From contig CAZYJR010000022.1 in NCBI GenBank assembly GCA_964647905.1, positions 1 to 64,000 on the forward strand: a stretch of 64,000 nucleotides of DNA, given 5' to 3'. The translations under genes and the position numbers were made by a program. Below are positions 15,722-23,965 of this stretch, piece after piece (position 1 is the first letter of the stretch; every line of letters starts with the position of its first letter). This DNA is from CAZYJR01 sp964647905. GTDB taxonomy: Bacteria; Desulfobacterota; DSM-4660; Desulfatiglandales; HGW-15. Below the pieces are notes generated by a model, which was not told where the DNA came from, did no database searches, and worked only from the letters and a program-made list of their open reading frames with translations.

Positions 15722-17113
15722 TCAACCGGCCAGCCTGTCTTTGTCTATTCCCTGCTTCTTTATCTTTTCCACCAAGGTGGTTCGGTTCATCTTCAAGAGC
15801 TTGGCGGCACGGTTCTTGACCCAATCCGCCTTTTCCAGGGCGTGAATTATGAGCTGGCGCTCGTACTCGTTGACCGCGTTGCTGAGGGAGAGGCCTTCCT
15901 CGGGTATTAGGCCCCCGTTGTCCAGGCCCAGGGCCAGCCCCTGGGCTATCTTCTCGGGCAGGTCGTCCAGTGTGATCCGATCTCCTTCCGCTAGGATCAC
16001 CACCCGCTCTATGATGTTTTCCAGCTCTCTTACGTTGCCCGGCCAATCATAGTTCATCAGGGCCTTCATGGCCTCCTTGCTGATATCGATGGACCGGCCC
16101 TTCCTTGTCCGGGCCATGTTGTCCAGGAAGTGATGGGCTAGCAGGGGTATATCCGACCTCCTCTCCCTCAGGGCAGGGAGTGAGACCGGGATGACCTTGA
16201 GCCGGTAGTAGAGGTCCTCGCGAAAGGAACCGTCCTCCACCAGCCTGTCCAGATCCTTGTTGGTGGCGGCCAGTATGCGCACATCGCACTTTATGGTCTT
16301 TGCACCCCCCAGGCGCTCGAACTCCTGCTCCTGCAAGACCCGGAGCAGTTTGACTTGCAGGTGGGGGCTCATTTCCGCCACCTCGTCCAGGAATATGGTG
16401 CCGCCGTTTGCCATCTCAAAGCGCCCGATCCTGGTGCGGATGGCGTTTGTAAAGGCCCCCTTTTCGTGGCCGAAGAGCTCGCTTTCCAGCAACTCTTCAG
16501 GGATGGCCCCGCAGTTGACCGGGATCAAGGGCTTGTCCCTGCGCATGCTGTGGTAATGAATCGCGCGGGCGACCAGTTCCTTCCCCGTGCCGGATTCCCC
16601 CAGGATGAGCACGGTGCTGTCCGTGTCCGCCACCTTCTCTATGACCCTGAAGACCTTGCTCATGGGTAGGCTGTCGCCAATGAAGTTCTCGAACTTGTAT
16701 TTCTTCCTCAACTGCTTCTTGAGGGCGATGTTTTCCCGCTTCAAGTCGCGGAACTCAATCGCCCTTTCCACCACGACCAGCACTTCCTCCATCTTGGCCG
16801 GCTTTGCCAGGTAATCCGAGGCCCCTAGCTTCATGGCCTCCACCGCGTTGCGGATGGTCGCATATCCGGTCAGTATGATCCCCACCGTATCAGGGTGATT
16901 GTCCACCAGGTACCTGAGCAGGGTCATGCCGTCCACCCGGGGCATGTTCAGGTCTATAAGGGCCGCATCATAAAATTCCCTGTCCAGCATCTCCTTGGCC
17001 ACTTCACCGTCCTTGGCCGTGTCCACGGAGTAGCCCTCCCGGGCCAGGAACTCCTGGAATCGGTCCCTGATCTTGGGGTCATCATCCACTACCAGGATCT
17101 TGTTCTCCGCCAT
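15722..17113 (-). CDS. NtrC-family response regulator with GAFTNA loop
   Basis: A 463-residue three-domain regulator. The receiver (1-120) has the acidic pocket VVDDDPK, phospho-acceptor Asp54 (DAALIDLNMPR) and Lys104. The AAA+ domain (about 143-375) has Walker A GESGTGKE and Walker B GGTIFLDEVAEMS. A Fis-type helix-turn-helix (NRAAKLLKMNRTTLVEKI) ends the protein. The sigma-54-contacting loop reads GAFTNA (219-224) instead of GAFTGA, so the second Gly is Asn. ATG at 17113 starts the receiver; an upstream in-frame start adds 16 basic residues. It sits between cheR and the flagellar operons, so it probably regulates motility, but whether it can still engage sigma-54 is uncertain. Confidence 0.87.
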   Translation of the reverse strand: MAENKILVVDDDPKIRDRFQEFLAREGYSVDTAKDGEVAKEMLDREFYDAALIDLNMPRVDGMTLLRYLVDNHPDTVGIILTGYATIRNAVEAMKLGASDYLAKPAKMEEVLVVVERAIEFRDLKRENIALKKQLRKKYKFENFIGDSLPMSKVFRVIEKVADTDSTVLILGESGTGKELVARAIHYHSMRRDKPLIPVNCGAIPEELLESELFGHEKGAFTNAIRTRIGRFEMANGGTIFLDEVAEMSPHLQVKLLRVLQEQEFERLGGAKTIKCDVRILAATNKDLDRLVEDGSFREDLYYRLKVIPVSLPALRERRSDIPLLAHHFLDNMARTRKGRSIDISKEAMKALMNYDWPGNVRELENIIERVVILAEGDRITLDDLPEKIAQGLALGLDNGGLIPEEGLSLSNAVNEYERQLIIHALEKADWVKNRAAKLLKMNRTTLVEKIKKQGIDKDRLAG

Positions 17114-17191
17114 GTCCACCGCTCCGGGCGACCGCCGCCGGCTCAACCGGGAAGTCGCCAAAATGTTGGCTTAGTCCATAACCACGCCAAT

Positions 17192-17219
17192 ATATTAACA
17201 GCGAAATCTGGAATGGCAA
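17192..17219 (-). promoter_or_regulatory. Candidate sigma-70 promoter for the regulator gene
   Basis: On the minus strand TTGCCA (17219-17214), 16 bp and TAATAT (17197-17192) lie in an AT-rich patch about 80 bp before the ATG at 17113. No sigma-54 site was found here, so this regulator may be made constitutively. Confidence 0.4.
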
Positions 17220-17309
17220 TCCATTTTTTGGTGTAGTGCCGTCAAACCATTGGCAAATTGAGGCGGGGTCTCTTCCTTTGAGCACTGGCCGGGGAGGTCC
17301 GGCTGGTGA

Positions 17310-17744
17310 CTACCGCAGTGGGTGGCGGGTCTGATAAGCCGAGCCGGCGAGAATGACCTGCCTGCCGGTTCTTTTTTCCACATCGATCACCAGCGGCCCG
17401 AGCAGGTTGGCCGTGGCGCGGTGGGCCTCGCCCCGGGGTATGGTCACCACCGCCAGGATCAGGGGACTCCGGCCGTTCTCCCCCAGCACCCGGGCCCGTT
17501 CATCATGGGGCAGGTCCTCCAGGTAGTCGCTTTTCATCCTGTAGGGATTGATGAGTACGAAGGCAAGGTCAGGGTCTTCGGTGGATTGCAGCCACATGAA
17601 AGGGGATCCGGGCTTGTGCTCCAGCAGCACGAAGTTCCGGTGGTCGGGGAACCCGATCATGCCCTCGGGGAAGTGAATGACACGCCCGTTGTCTATCTCC
17701 ATCTCTCCAAAGCGGGTGGTCTTGATCATACTCGTGTCGTTCAT
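17310..17744 (-). CDS. fliW: Flagellar assembly factor FliW
   Basis: A 144-residue protein that binds CsrA and flagellin and so couples flagellin synthesis to secretion. Typical FliW features are visible: TRFGEMEIDNGRVIHFPEGMIGFPDH near residues 10-35 (core HFPEGMIGF), FMWLQSTEDPDLAFVLINPY, and LGPLVIDVEKRTGRQVIL near the end. It overlaps csrA by 4 bp (ATGA), the conserved pairing in which FliW antagonises CsrA. It is the last gene of the flgF-to-fliW unit. An in-frame ATG six codons downstream is an alternative start. Confidence 0.92.
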   Translation of the reverse strand: MNDTSMIKTTRFGEMEIDNGRVIHFPEGMIGFPDHRNFVLLEHKPGSPFMWLQSTEDPDLAFVLINPYRMKSDYLEDLPHDERARVLGENGRSPLILAVVTIPRGEAHRATANLLGPLVIDVEKRTGRQVILAGSAYQTRHPLR

Positions 17745-17998
17745 GATTGCTTCGGATCTCTCGGCCCTTCAGGGCCGTCCGGCAGGGAGTCCTGGAGGCT
17801 ATCCAAGTCCGCGGGGGTCTTGGAGGCCTGGATGTTTTCCCTGGCTATGGTTTCAAAGATTTCAGTCCGGTTGACCGGCGTCTCCCTGGGCGCCTCTATC
17901 CCTATGCGCACTTGGTTCCCGCGGATCTCGAGCACGGTAACCGTAATCCTGTTCCCTATGGAAATACTCTCGTCCACCTTCCTGGTAAGTACCAGCAC
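17741..17998 (-). CDS. csrA: Carbon storage / translational regulator CsrA
   Basis: RNA-binding homodimer that represses translation of flagellin and other targets by covering GGA-containing ribosome sites. From GTG at 17998 the protein starts VLTRKVDESISIG after Met-Leu, and holds the RNA-binding strands ITVTVLEIRGNQVRIGIEAPRE and the VNRTEIF helix. GGAGG lies 6 nt before this GTG, while the GTG at 18004 is fused to it, so 17998 is preferred. At 85 residues it is longer than the common 60-65, with an acidic Pro/Asp-rich tail (DLDSLQDSLPDGPEG). FliW, its antagonist, is encoded next. Confidence 0.9.
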   Translation of the reverse strand: MLVLTRKVDESISIGNRITVTVLEIRGNQVRIGIEAPRETPVNRTEIFETIARENIQASKTPADLDSLQDSLPDGPEGPRDPKQS

Positions 17999-18060
17999 TG
18001 GCACCCTCCATGGCCCAGCACGACCCGTCAGCTCCTGCCGGCGGGATCCTCCGGCTCATT

Positions 18061-18954
18061 CTATAGGTAGTTGACCAGGCTGAGCTGCATGACCTTTGAC
18101 GATGAGACCAGTGCCGCCTGGTAGGCAAGCTCCTTTGTCTTGAGATCTACCACCGCCTCTGCCAAGTCCGCGTCCTCCAGTTGTGACTTGCGCTCGGTGT
18201 AGGAAAGATCCAGGTCCTCGATGATGCTCTCCCGCAGGTCCAGCCTTACAGACCTGGCCCCGTTCTCGGCGATGCTGGAGTTGATGGAGTCCGAGTGAGC
18301 GTCCAGTTCTCCCATGGCCTTTTCTATACCTGCTACATCGTTCCCCCGCAGGCTGTCGGCAAGGTCGATGAGGGTTTCGAACATGTTATCGCCCCCGGGG
18401 GCTCCGAAGACGTCTCTTCCGTCCCGTCCAACCTCAACCTCCATGTCCTTGCCTATCCTGACCTTGAAGCCCGTATCGTTTCCCTCGTAGGCCACCTGCC
18501 TCTGGTCCCGGTCGTATACAAACGGTCCCGTGTCGGTCTTGGTGCCGGCGAACAGGTAACGACCGTCCACATCGGTGTTGGCCGCGCTGAGGACCTGCTC
18601 GATATAGCCTTCCACCTCTTGGGCTGCGCTCTCTCTTTGTGCAGGGCCCTGGGTTGCGTTTGCCATTTGAACAGCCAGGGCCTTTGCATCAGAAAGTATC
18701 TCCTGTGTCTGGGTCATGGCTGATTCTGCCATGTTCAACCAGGACCTGCCCATGACTATGTTCCTGCCCAGTTGCTCGATATTGGCCAGGGAGGAACGAA
18801 GGCCCAGCACAGTCACCTGTCCCACCGGATCGTCCGAAGCTCTGTTTATCCTCTTCCCGGAGCTTACCACCTGATTGGTGCGTATCATGGCATCGGAGGT
18901 CTGAAGGAGATTCCTCTTTATTGTGTCGTAGATGGTCTTGTTGGCGATTCGCAT
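18061..18954 (-). CDS. flgL: Hook-filament junction protein FlgL (HAP3)
   Basis: A 297-residue secreted junction protein linking hook and filament. The flagellin-like N-terminal helix (YDTIKRNLLQTSDAM, then SGKRINRASDDPVG) and C-terminal helix (EDADLAEAVVDLKTKELAYQAALVSSS) are both present and surround a central domain with DVDGRYLFAGTKTDTGPF. These features separate it from flagellin, which is not in the window. It follows flgK by 45 bp and precedes csrA. FlgN, encoded two genes upstream, is the expected export chaperone. Confidence 0.92.
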   Translation of the reverse strand: MRIANKTIYDTIKRNLLQTSDAMIRTNQVVSSGKRINRASDDPVGQVTVLGLRSSLANIEQLGRNIVMGRSWLNMAESAMTQTQEILSDAKALAVQMANATQGPAQRESAAQEVEGYIEQVLSAANTDVDGRYLFAGTKTDTGPFVYDRDQRQVAYEGNDTGFKVRIGKDMEVEVGRDGRDVFGAPGGDNMFETLIDLADSLRGNDVAGIEKAMGELDAHSDSINSSIAENGARSVRLDLRESIIEDLDLSYTERKSQLEDADLAEAVVDLKTKELAYQAALVSSSKVMQLSLVNYL

Positions 18955-18999
18955 CCTATGCGTCCCCCCTGTCTTTCATCCAAGGTGACTCGCCCCGCC

Positions 19000-20757
19000 T
19001 CAGCGCATCTGGAGCAGGGTCTGAAACATCTCGTCCGCCGTGGAAACCAGCTTGGCGGCCGCTGAGTATCCGTGCTGGTACTTGATCAGATTGGTCATTT
19101 CCTCGTCCAGGTTGACCGCGGAAAGAGCATCCCTCTGTTCCATAAGTCGGCCCACCAGGACGTCGTTGTATTCCTTCTCCCGCTGGATTCCCTGGCTCCT
19201 GATCCCGACATCGCCCACTATGTAATGGTAGAATCCCTCCAGGGAGTCCGAGACCTCGGTCTTTATGGAATCTTCTTCGCCCCTCTCGTATCTGATGCGG
19301 TTGAGCGTCACCTGCCGCTCCCTGAGCTCGGTCATCTCCAATGCGTTGGTGTTGTCACCGGGCGCAAAGGCCCCTTCGCCGTCCACCCGGGCCGCCGCAA
19401 TCAGCTCCTTGTCATTCTGGAGCACTGAGTTCATTGATATGTCCGCCGCCTTTTCCCCGTCAAAGAAGGTGTTTATTCCCAGCGCGGCCAGGACCCCGCT
19501 TGTGTCACCGGAAAAGGCGAAGCTGTACCCGTCATCCGCTGCCAGGGTCAGCTTGCCGTTCCCTTGGGAGGCGGTAAGAAAATCTGAGAGATCATTATTT
19601 ATTTGGCCCACCAGGCTGTCGTTGGACCCATCGTCCAATGCCGTGCTGTTATCTATCGAGATATCCGATGTTTCCTGCAATTCTCCGTTTTCGTCGTAAA
19701 CCGTGATGGTGAACTCCCCAGGACTTACGCGCTCCCAAAAGGCGAGGCCCGAGTCTTCCGAGGCCAGCTCCTCGGCCGGATTAGAGACCGCGTAGGTGGA
19801 GACGGCCTTCTCCATGGCCTTGAGGCCCACGCCTTGGGTGTGGATGCTGTTCACCTCCCAGATCAGGGCCTCAGCCAGCTCGTCCAGCTCGGCCGTGTAC
19901 TTGGGCAGGATCTCGTCCCGCACCTCCAGCCATCCGCCGAGCTTGCCCCCTTGGATGTCGTCGGTTACCACCACCCGGTTGCCCCCGGAGCCCTCCCACT
20001 TGACCTCGCCCTCATCCATGCTCATTTGGTAGGAGTCGGTCTTGCTCACCAGGGTGTAGCCTTTCCCTGTTATGACCGTCATGTGTCCTTCCGCGTCTTC
20101 GAAAACCTTGACGTCAAGATACTGGGAGAGCTCTCGGATCACGGCGTCCCGTCTGTCCCTTAAGTCGTTTGCATCCGCAGTGACCTCCATGTTGAAGATC
20201 TGCTCGTTCAGCGTGGCCACCTGTGCTGTCAATTGGTTGACCTTGCCCACTCCGGCGTCTATCGAGAGGCCGAGTTCCTGATCAAATTGCCGGATATCGC
20301 TCCGGAGTTCCCGCAAGGTTCGGGCAAAGGACGAACCAGCCTCGTAGACAATGGTGCGCTCGGCCGGGCCCGAGGGGTTGTTGGCCAGGTCGTGCCAGGC
20401 GTTCCAAAACTTCTCGAAATGACTGCTCAAGCCGTTGCCTGAGCTCTCGTTGAAGATACCTTCCAGGACCGACATGTACTTGTCCTTCTCGTTCATGGCC
20501 GAGAGGTCGGACTGTCGTTCCCTAAGCCTGGTCTCCACAAAGCTGTCGCTCTGGCGGATTATCTTCTGCAGCTCCACTCCCCGGCCGAAGATCAGCCCGC
20601 CGTAAGGTGCAGGGGTCTTGGCCTCGATAACCGGGCTCTGGCGGGAGTAGCCCTCCGTATTCACATTGGCTATATTGTGCCCGGTCACATCCATTGCGTA
20701 CTGTTGGGTCAGCAGGGCATCCTTGGCGGTGCTGAGTACCAGTCCTATTCCAGACAT
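19000..20757 (-). CDS. flgK: Hook-filament junction protein FlgK (HAP1)
   Basis: A 585-residue secreted junction protein. The N-terminus has the axial-protein signature ALLTQQYAMDVTGHNIANVNTEGYSRQ, here noted by its core NIANVNTEGYSRQ. The C-terminus has the matching coiled-coil LDEEMTNLIKYQHGYSAAAKLVSTADEMFQTLL (core NLIKYQHGYSAAAKL). Length is near the usual 550-ish. The central 330-480 region, rich in Asp/Ser/Thr, would be surface exposed. It starts 2 bp after flgN ends and lies before flgL, the standard flgNKL order. Confidence 0.93.
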   Translation of the reverse strand: MSGIGLVLSTAKDALLTQQYAMDVTGHNIANVNTEGYSRQSPVIEAKTPAPYGGLIFGRGVELQKIIRQSDSFVETRLRERQSDLSAMNEKDKYMSVLEGIFNESSGNGLSSHFEKFWNAWHDLANNPSGPAERTIVYEAGSSFARTLRELRSDIRQFDQELGLSIDAGVGKVNQLTAQVATLNEQIFNMEVTADANDLRDRRDAVIRELSQYLDVKVFEDAEGHMTVITGKGYTLVSKTDSYQMSMDEGEVKWEGSGGNRVVVTDDIQGGKLGGWLEVRDEILPKYTAELDELAEALIWEVNSIHTQGVGLKAMEKAVSTYAVSNPAEELASEDSGLAFWERVSPGEFTITVYDENGELQETSDISIDNSTALDDGSNDSLVGQINNDLSDFLTASQGNGKLTLAADDGYSFAFSGDTSGVLAALGINTFFDGEKAADISMNSVLQNDKELIAAARVDGEGAFAPGDNTNALEMTELRERQVTLNRIRYERGEEDSIKTEVSDSLEGFYHYIVGDVGIRSQGIQREKEYNDVLVGRLMEQRDALSAVNLDEEMTNLIKYQHGYSAAAKLVSTADEMFQTLLQMR

Positions 20758-20759
20758 GG

Positions 20760-21155
20760 TCAGGCCTCCCTTTTGTAAAGGAGAGGGCGGGTCCCGAGGC
20801 GTCCGGATCCACCCGGCCGGTACCCTCGTGTTTCAGGCTCGCCTCCTGCCAGGATGGCTATCAGCTCGTCGAAAAAGCTCAGGGACTCCTTGATGAACCC
20901 TATGTTCTCCTCCGTCCTGCGGCGGATTTCCTCCTTGAGCCTTGAAGTCTCGGCGTCCGGAGCCCGCTCCTCGTCCGGGATTGCGCTCAAGGCCTCTATG
21001 ATTCGCTTTTTCTCCTCCATAACCGCCCACAGGGCCTCCACGTCGATCTCCTTCAGGTGTTTCCTCTCGCGCTCCAGGCAATCCACCAGACCGCGGAAGA
21101 GATCCGCATCGCCGCCGGTGTGCCCGCATTCCTTGATCCGTTCACTGGTCTGCAT
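20760..21155 (-). CDS. flgN: FlgN-like export chaperone
   Basis: A 131-residue, largely helical protein. The pattern FRGLVDCLERERKHLKEIDVEALWAVMEEKKRIIEAL (core KHLKEIDVEALWAVMEEKK) is the FlgN signature: an L-x-x-D-x-x-x-L-x-x-x-x-x-K helix followed by a second long helix with RRRTEENIGFIKESLSFF. FlgN binds the C-termini of FlgK and FlgL and delivers them to the export gate. Lying directly upstream of flgK supports the call. The tail after residue 105 is Gly/Arg-rich and probably disordered. Sequence identity within this family is low. Confidence 0.78.
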   Translation of the reverse strand: MQTSERIKECGHTGGDADLFRGLVDCLERERKHLKEIDVEALWAVMEEKKRIIEALSAIPDEERAPDAETSRLKEEIRRRTEENIGFIKESLSFFDELIAILAGGEPETRGYRPGGSGRLGTRPLLYKREA

Positions 21156-21257
21156 TGGTCCTCCCCTAGGCGGTGATTCCGCTTTGGATGAATTCGAGAC
21201 CGGGGGCCCTCAGAAGATATATCGGAAGAGCGCCCTCCGATCTCAAGAACAACTTTC

Positions 21258-21998
21258 TCACGCCTCGGGCCTGATTTGCCCGGGGCTCAAGAAGGCCACC
21301 GGATCCTGCCGGCGGCCGTGGCGGCGCACCTCGAAGTGTAGGTGTGCCCCGGTGCTCCTGCCCGTCGAGCCCACCCGGGCCACGGCCTCTCCGGCCTCCA
21401 CCCAGTCGCCTTGCCTGACCAGGTTTTCCCGGTTGTGCGCGTAAAGGGTGGTCAGCCCCCTCCCGTGGTCCAGGACCACGACGTTTCCATAGCCTTCAGT
21501 GTATTCGCTTCTTATCACCCGCCCGGCCATGGATGCACGCACCGGCGTGCCTTCCCGGGCGGCCAAGTCCAGGCCGTAGTGGAACTTTCTTTGCCCGTCG
21601 ATGGGGTCGTTGCGCCATCCGAACTCAGAGGAGACCGTGGCCCGCAAGGGCCACCCCGGCGTTGCAGGCTCGTGCAAGGTCCCGGGTGCAGCGGGCCCGG
21701 CGGCGGGGTCCTCCTCACGGCTCAACTGCCTGTAGAGGAGCTCGGAGAGGCTGTTTGCCCCTAGGCCGGCCATGGATTTTGCTAGCTCCTGGTCCAGGAG
21801 CGACTCGTAGATCTCCTCACCCGTCCCCCCGTGGAACAGGTCGCATTTCTGTACCGTATCCCGCATGCTCTTCAGGAGCTGATAGGTGAATATGCTCTCG
21901 AACTCCTTGCACGCCTTGCGAAGCTTGTCCTGCCTGGAGTCTTGCCCTTTGCCCGCGGCCGGGATATGGGCACCCGCTTCAATGCTTGGACCCTTCAT
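21258..21998 (-). CDS. flgJ: FlgJ rod-binding domain fused to M23 endopeptidase
   Basis: A 246-residue two-domain protein. Residues 24-92 form the FlgJ rod-binding domain (KLRKACKEFESIFTYQLLKSM, then LLDQELAKSMAGLG). Residues about 118-232 form an M23/LytM metalloendopeptidase with all zinc ligands: His140 and Asp144 in FHYGLDLAA, His219 and His221 in GAHLHFEV, plus the YAHN loop. In enterobacteria the second domain is a GH73 glucosaminidase; here a peptide-cutting enzyme would open peptidoglycan for the rod. There is no classic signal peptide, as expected for export through the flagellar channel. It lies between flgI and flgN. Confidence 0.88.
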   Translation of the reverse strand: MKGPSIEAGAHIPAAGKGQDSRQDKLRKACKEFESIFTYQLLKSMRDTVQKCDLFHGGTGEEIYESLLDQELAKSMAGLGANSLSELLYRQLSREEDPAAGPAAPGTLHEPATPGWPLRATVSSEFGWRNDPIDGQRKFHYGLDLAAREGTPVRASMAGRVIRSEYTEGYGNVVVLDHGRGLTTLYAHNRENLVRQGDWVEAGEAVARVGSTGRSTGAHLHFEVRRHGRRQDPVAFLSPGQIRPEA

Positions 21999-22030
21999 CA
22001 GAACGGCTCCTCTTGTCGGCTTGCTCGGCC

Positions 22031-23155
22031 TTACATGATTTCCAGCTCGGCCTGGAGGGCCCCGCTGGCCTGTATGGCCTGGAATACGGTGATCAGATCG
22101 CGCGGGGAGACCCCGATGGCGTTAAGGGCCTTTACCACCTCTCCCAGGTCGGCCCCTTCGGGGAGGAGCATCAACTGCCGTTTTTCCTCGCTCACTTCCA
22201 CCTCGCTCTCGTCGGTGACCACCGTCTCTCCCTCTGAAAAGGGCAGGGGCTGGCTCACTTCCTTGTCCTCCTTGATCAGCACGCTCAAGTTCCCGTGGGC
22301 GATGGCCACCGGCGAGATCCTGACATGCTCGCCCATGACCACGGTCCCGGTCCGCTCGGCCAGGACTATCCGGGCCTTGGTATCCGGGCGTACATCGATC
22401 TGTTCGAGCTCCGCCACCAGGGGGACCAGTTGACCCCTGAATCTCTCGGGTACGTTCACCCGGATGGTGCCTGCATCCGAGGGGACCGCCGCCCCTGAGC
22501 CCATGGTCCGGTTTATGGCCCCGGCCACCCTGAGGGCTGTAGTAAAGTCCGGGTTCTTGAGGCTGATTGTCAGCTCATCCAGGGTGTTGAATTCAAAGGG
22601 TATCTCCCTTTCTATGGTCCCCCCGTCCGGGATCCTGGCCACGGTGGGGTGATTCTTCTGCACTCCCCCGCCGGCCTGCCCCGAGGCGCTGAAACCGCCT
22701 ACGAGGAGAGGGCCTTGGGCCAGGGCATAGACACGATTGTCGGCCCCCTTGAGGGGCGACAGGAGCAGGGTCCCTCCTTGAAGGCTCTCTGCGTCGCCGA
22801 CCGAGGATACGAGGACGTCGATCCTGCTGCCCACCCGTGCGAAGGGAGGCAGGTCCGCTGTGATCATCACCGCGGCCACGTTGTCCACCTTGACTTTGTC
22901 GGGCAGGCTGTGGATTCCCAGTCTTTCCATCATGTTGACCAGGGTTTGTACGGTGAACTGGGTGCCGGCGCCGTCGCCGGTGCCGTCCAGGCCCACCACA
23001 AGGCCGTAGCCCACCAGTTGGTTGGTCCTGTTGCCCTTTATGTCTGCGAGATCCTTCAAGCGGACCGCCAGGGCGGGCGGTGCGGGCAGGATGTTGGAAA
23101 TCGCCCAGGATCCCAGAAACAATATAGTGATTAGGGCACGGCGCCTGAAACTCAT
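22031..23155 (-). CDS. flgI: Flagellar P-ring protein FlgI
   Basis: A 374-residue periplasmic protein that forms the P-ring bushing around the rod in peptidoglycan. A signal peptide (residues 1-28, ending PPALA) precedes RLKDLADIKGNRTNQLVGYGLVVGLDGTGD (core NQLVGYGLVVGLDGTGD), the family signature. The C-terminal GADLGEVVKALNAIGVSPRDLITVFQAIQASGAL also fits. ATG at 23155 has GAGGAGG at a spacing of 6; the ATG at 23161 lies against that site. flgI follows flgH closely. Both imply an outer membrane. Confidence 0.94.
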   Translation of the reverse strand: MSFRRRALITILFLGSWAISNILPAPPALAVRLKDLADIKGNRTNQLVGYGLVVGLDGTGDGAGTQFTVQTLVNMMERLGIHSLPDKVKVDNVAAVMITADLPPFARVGSRIDVLVSSVGDAESLQGGTLLLSPLKGADNRVYALAQGPLLVGGFSASGQAGGGVQKNHPTVARIPDGGTIEREIPFEFNTLDELTISLKNPDFTTALRVAGAINRTMGSGAAVPSDAGTIRVNVPERFRGQLVPLVAELEQIDVRPDTKARIVLAERTGTVVMGEHVRISPVAIAHGNLSVLIKEDKEVSQPLPFSEGETVVTDESEVEVSEEKRQLMLLPEGADLGEVVKALNAIGVSPRDLITVFQAIQASGALQAELEIM

Positions 23156-23166
23156 GGTCATCCTCC

Positions 23167-23901
23167 TCAGAAAGGCCATACGAAGTCCACGGCCCTCATC
23201 AACCAGCCCGGTCTTTGCTTGTCACTGACCGGCCCGCTGCCCGTGTACTCGATGGCGGCCTCAGCAATGTAGCTTGACAGGACAGTGTTGTCAGGAGAGA
23301 TGTCGGCGGGCCTCACCAGTCCCGTCAGGGTTATGTATTGGGCCTCGTTGTTCACCTTGACTTTGCGGGAGCCCCGGATGAAGAGGTTCCCGTTGGGCGC
23401 CACCTCCACCACCCTTGCGGTGATCGAGGCGCTCATGCTCTCGTTCCTGGAGGTCTCCCCGGACCCGGCAAAGTCGTTCTCCATGGAGGCCTTGAACATG
23501 GCCTCGTTGTTGAAGCCGGTCGGGAAGCCCAACTCGCCGATCTTTCCCTCCCAGCCCAGGACGTTGCTGATTCCCGCATCTATGGTCGAGGTGCGGCCGG
23601 TCTTGGTGGCGGCCTTCTTGTTGGCCTTGGAGCTCTCCACGATGTTGACGGTTATCAGGTCCCCCACCTGGTGGGCCCTGAGGTCCTGGAAGTGGTTCCT
23701 GTACCGCGCCTCGGTCCAGAGGCCTGAGGCCGCGGTCGGGTCCGGCGGCTCCTGCCGGGCGACTGCGAGCGGCGGCTGCGGGGGCTGAGGAGGGGCGGTC
23801 AACGGCTCCCGCGGATCGTCCTTGAAAGGCGCGGCGGCGCATCCGCCCAGCAGGAAGAGCAGGGCAGGCAGAAAAACGAACAATCTCGGTCTCGAAGTCA
23901 T
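23167..23901 (-). CDS. flgH: Flagellar L-ring lipoprotein FlgH
   Basis: A 244-residue outer-membrane lipoprotein that makes the L-ring. A signal sequence ends in the lipobox LLGGC (Cys21). A Pro-rich linker follows, then the conserved GDLITVNIVESSKANKKAATKTGR region (core VGDLITVNIVESS) and the C-terminal LTGLVRPADISPDNTVLSSYIAEAAIEYTG (core VRPADISPDNTVLS). The Pro-rich linker (residues 30-60) is longer than in E. coli. It sits between flgA and flgI as in many flg operons. Confidence 0.94.
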   Translation of the reverse strand: MTSRPRLFVFLPALLFLLGGCAAAPFKDDPREPLTAPPQPPQPPLAVARQEPPDPTAASGLWTEARYRNHFQDLRAHQVGDLITVNIVESSKANKKAATKTGRTSTIDAGISNVLGWEGKIGELGFPTGFNNEAMFKASMENDFAGSGETSRNESMSASITARVVEVAPNGNLFIRGSRKVKVNNEAQYITLTGLVRPADISPDNTVLSSYIAEAAIEYTGSGPVSDKQRPGWLMRAVDFVWPF

Positions 23902-23965
23902 GATCCTTTCCCTCTCGTTGCCCGTCCGGTCCGGGCACTCGTTGACCGGGGCGGATTATAAGCCC

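Noticed and set aside
21218..21246. Sigma-28-like site before flgN-flgK-flgL on the minus strand (TTGAGATC, 11 bp, TTCCGATA)
   Set aside because: The -10 is fair but the -35 matches poorly. These genes can be read from the flgF promoter. It is too weak to list.
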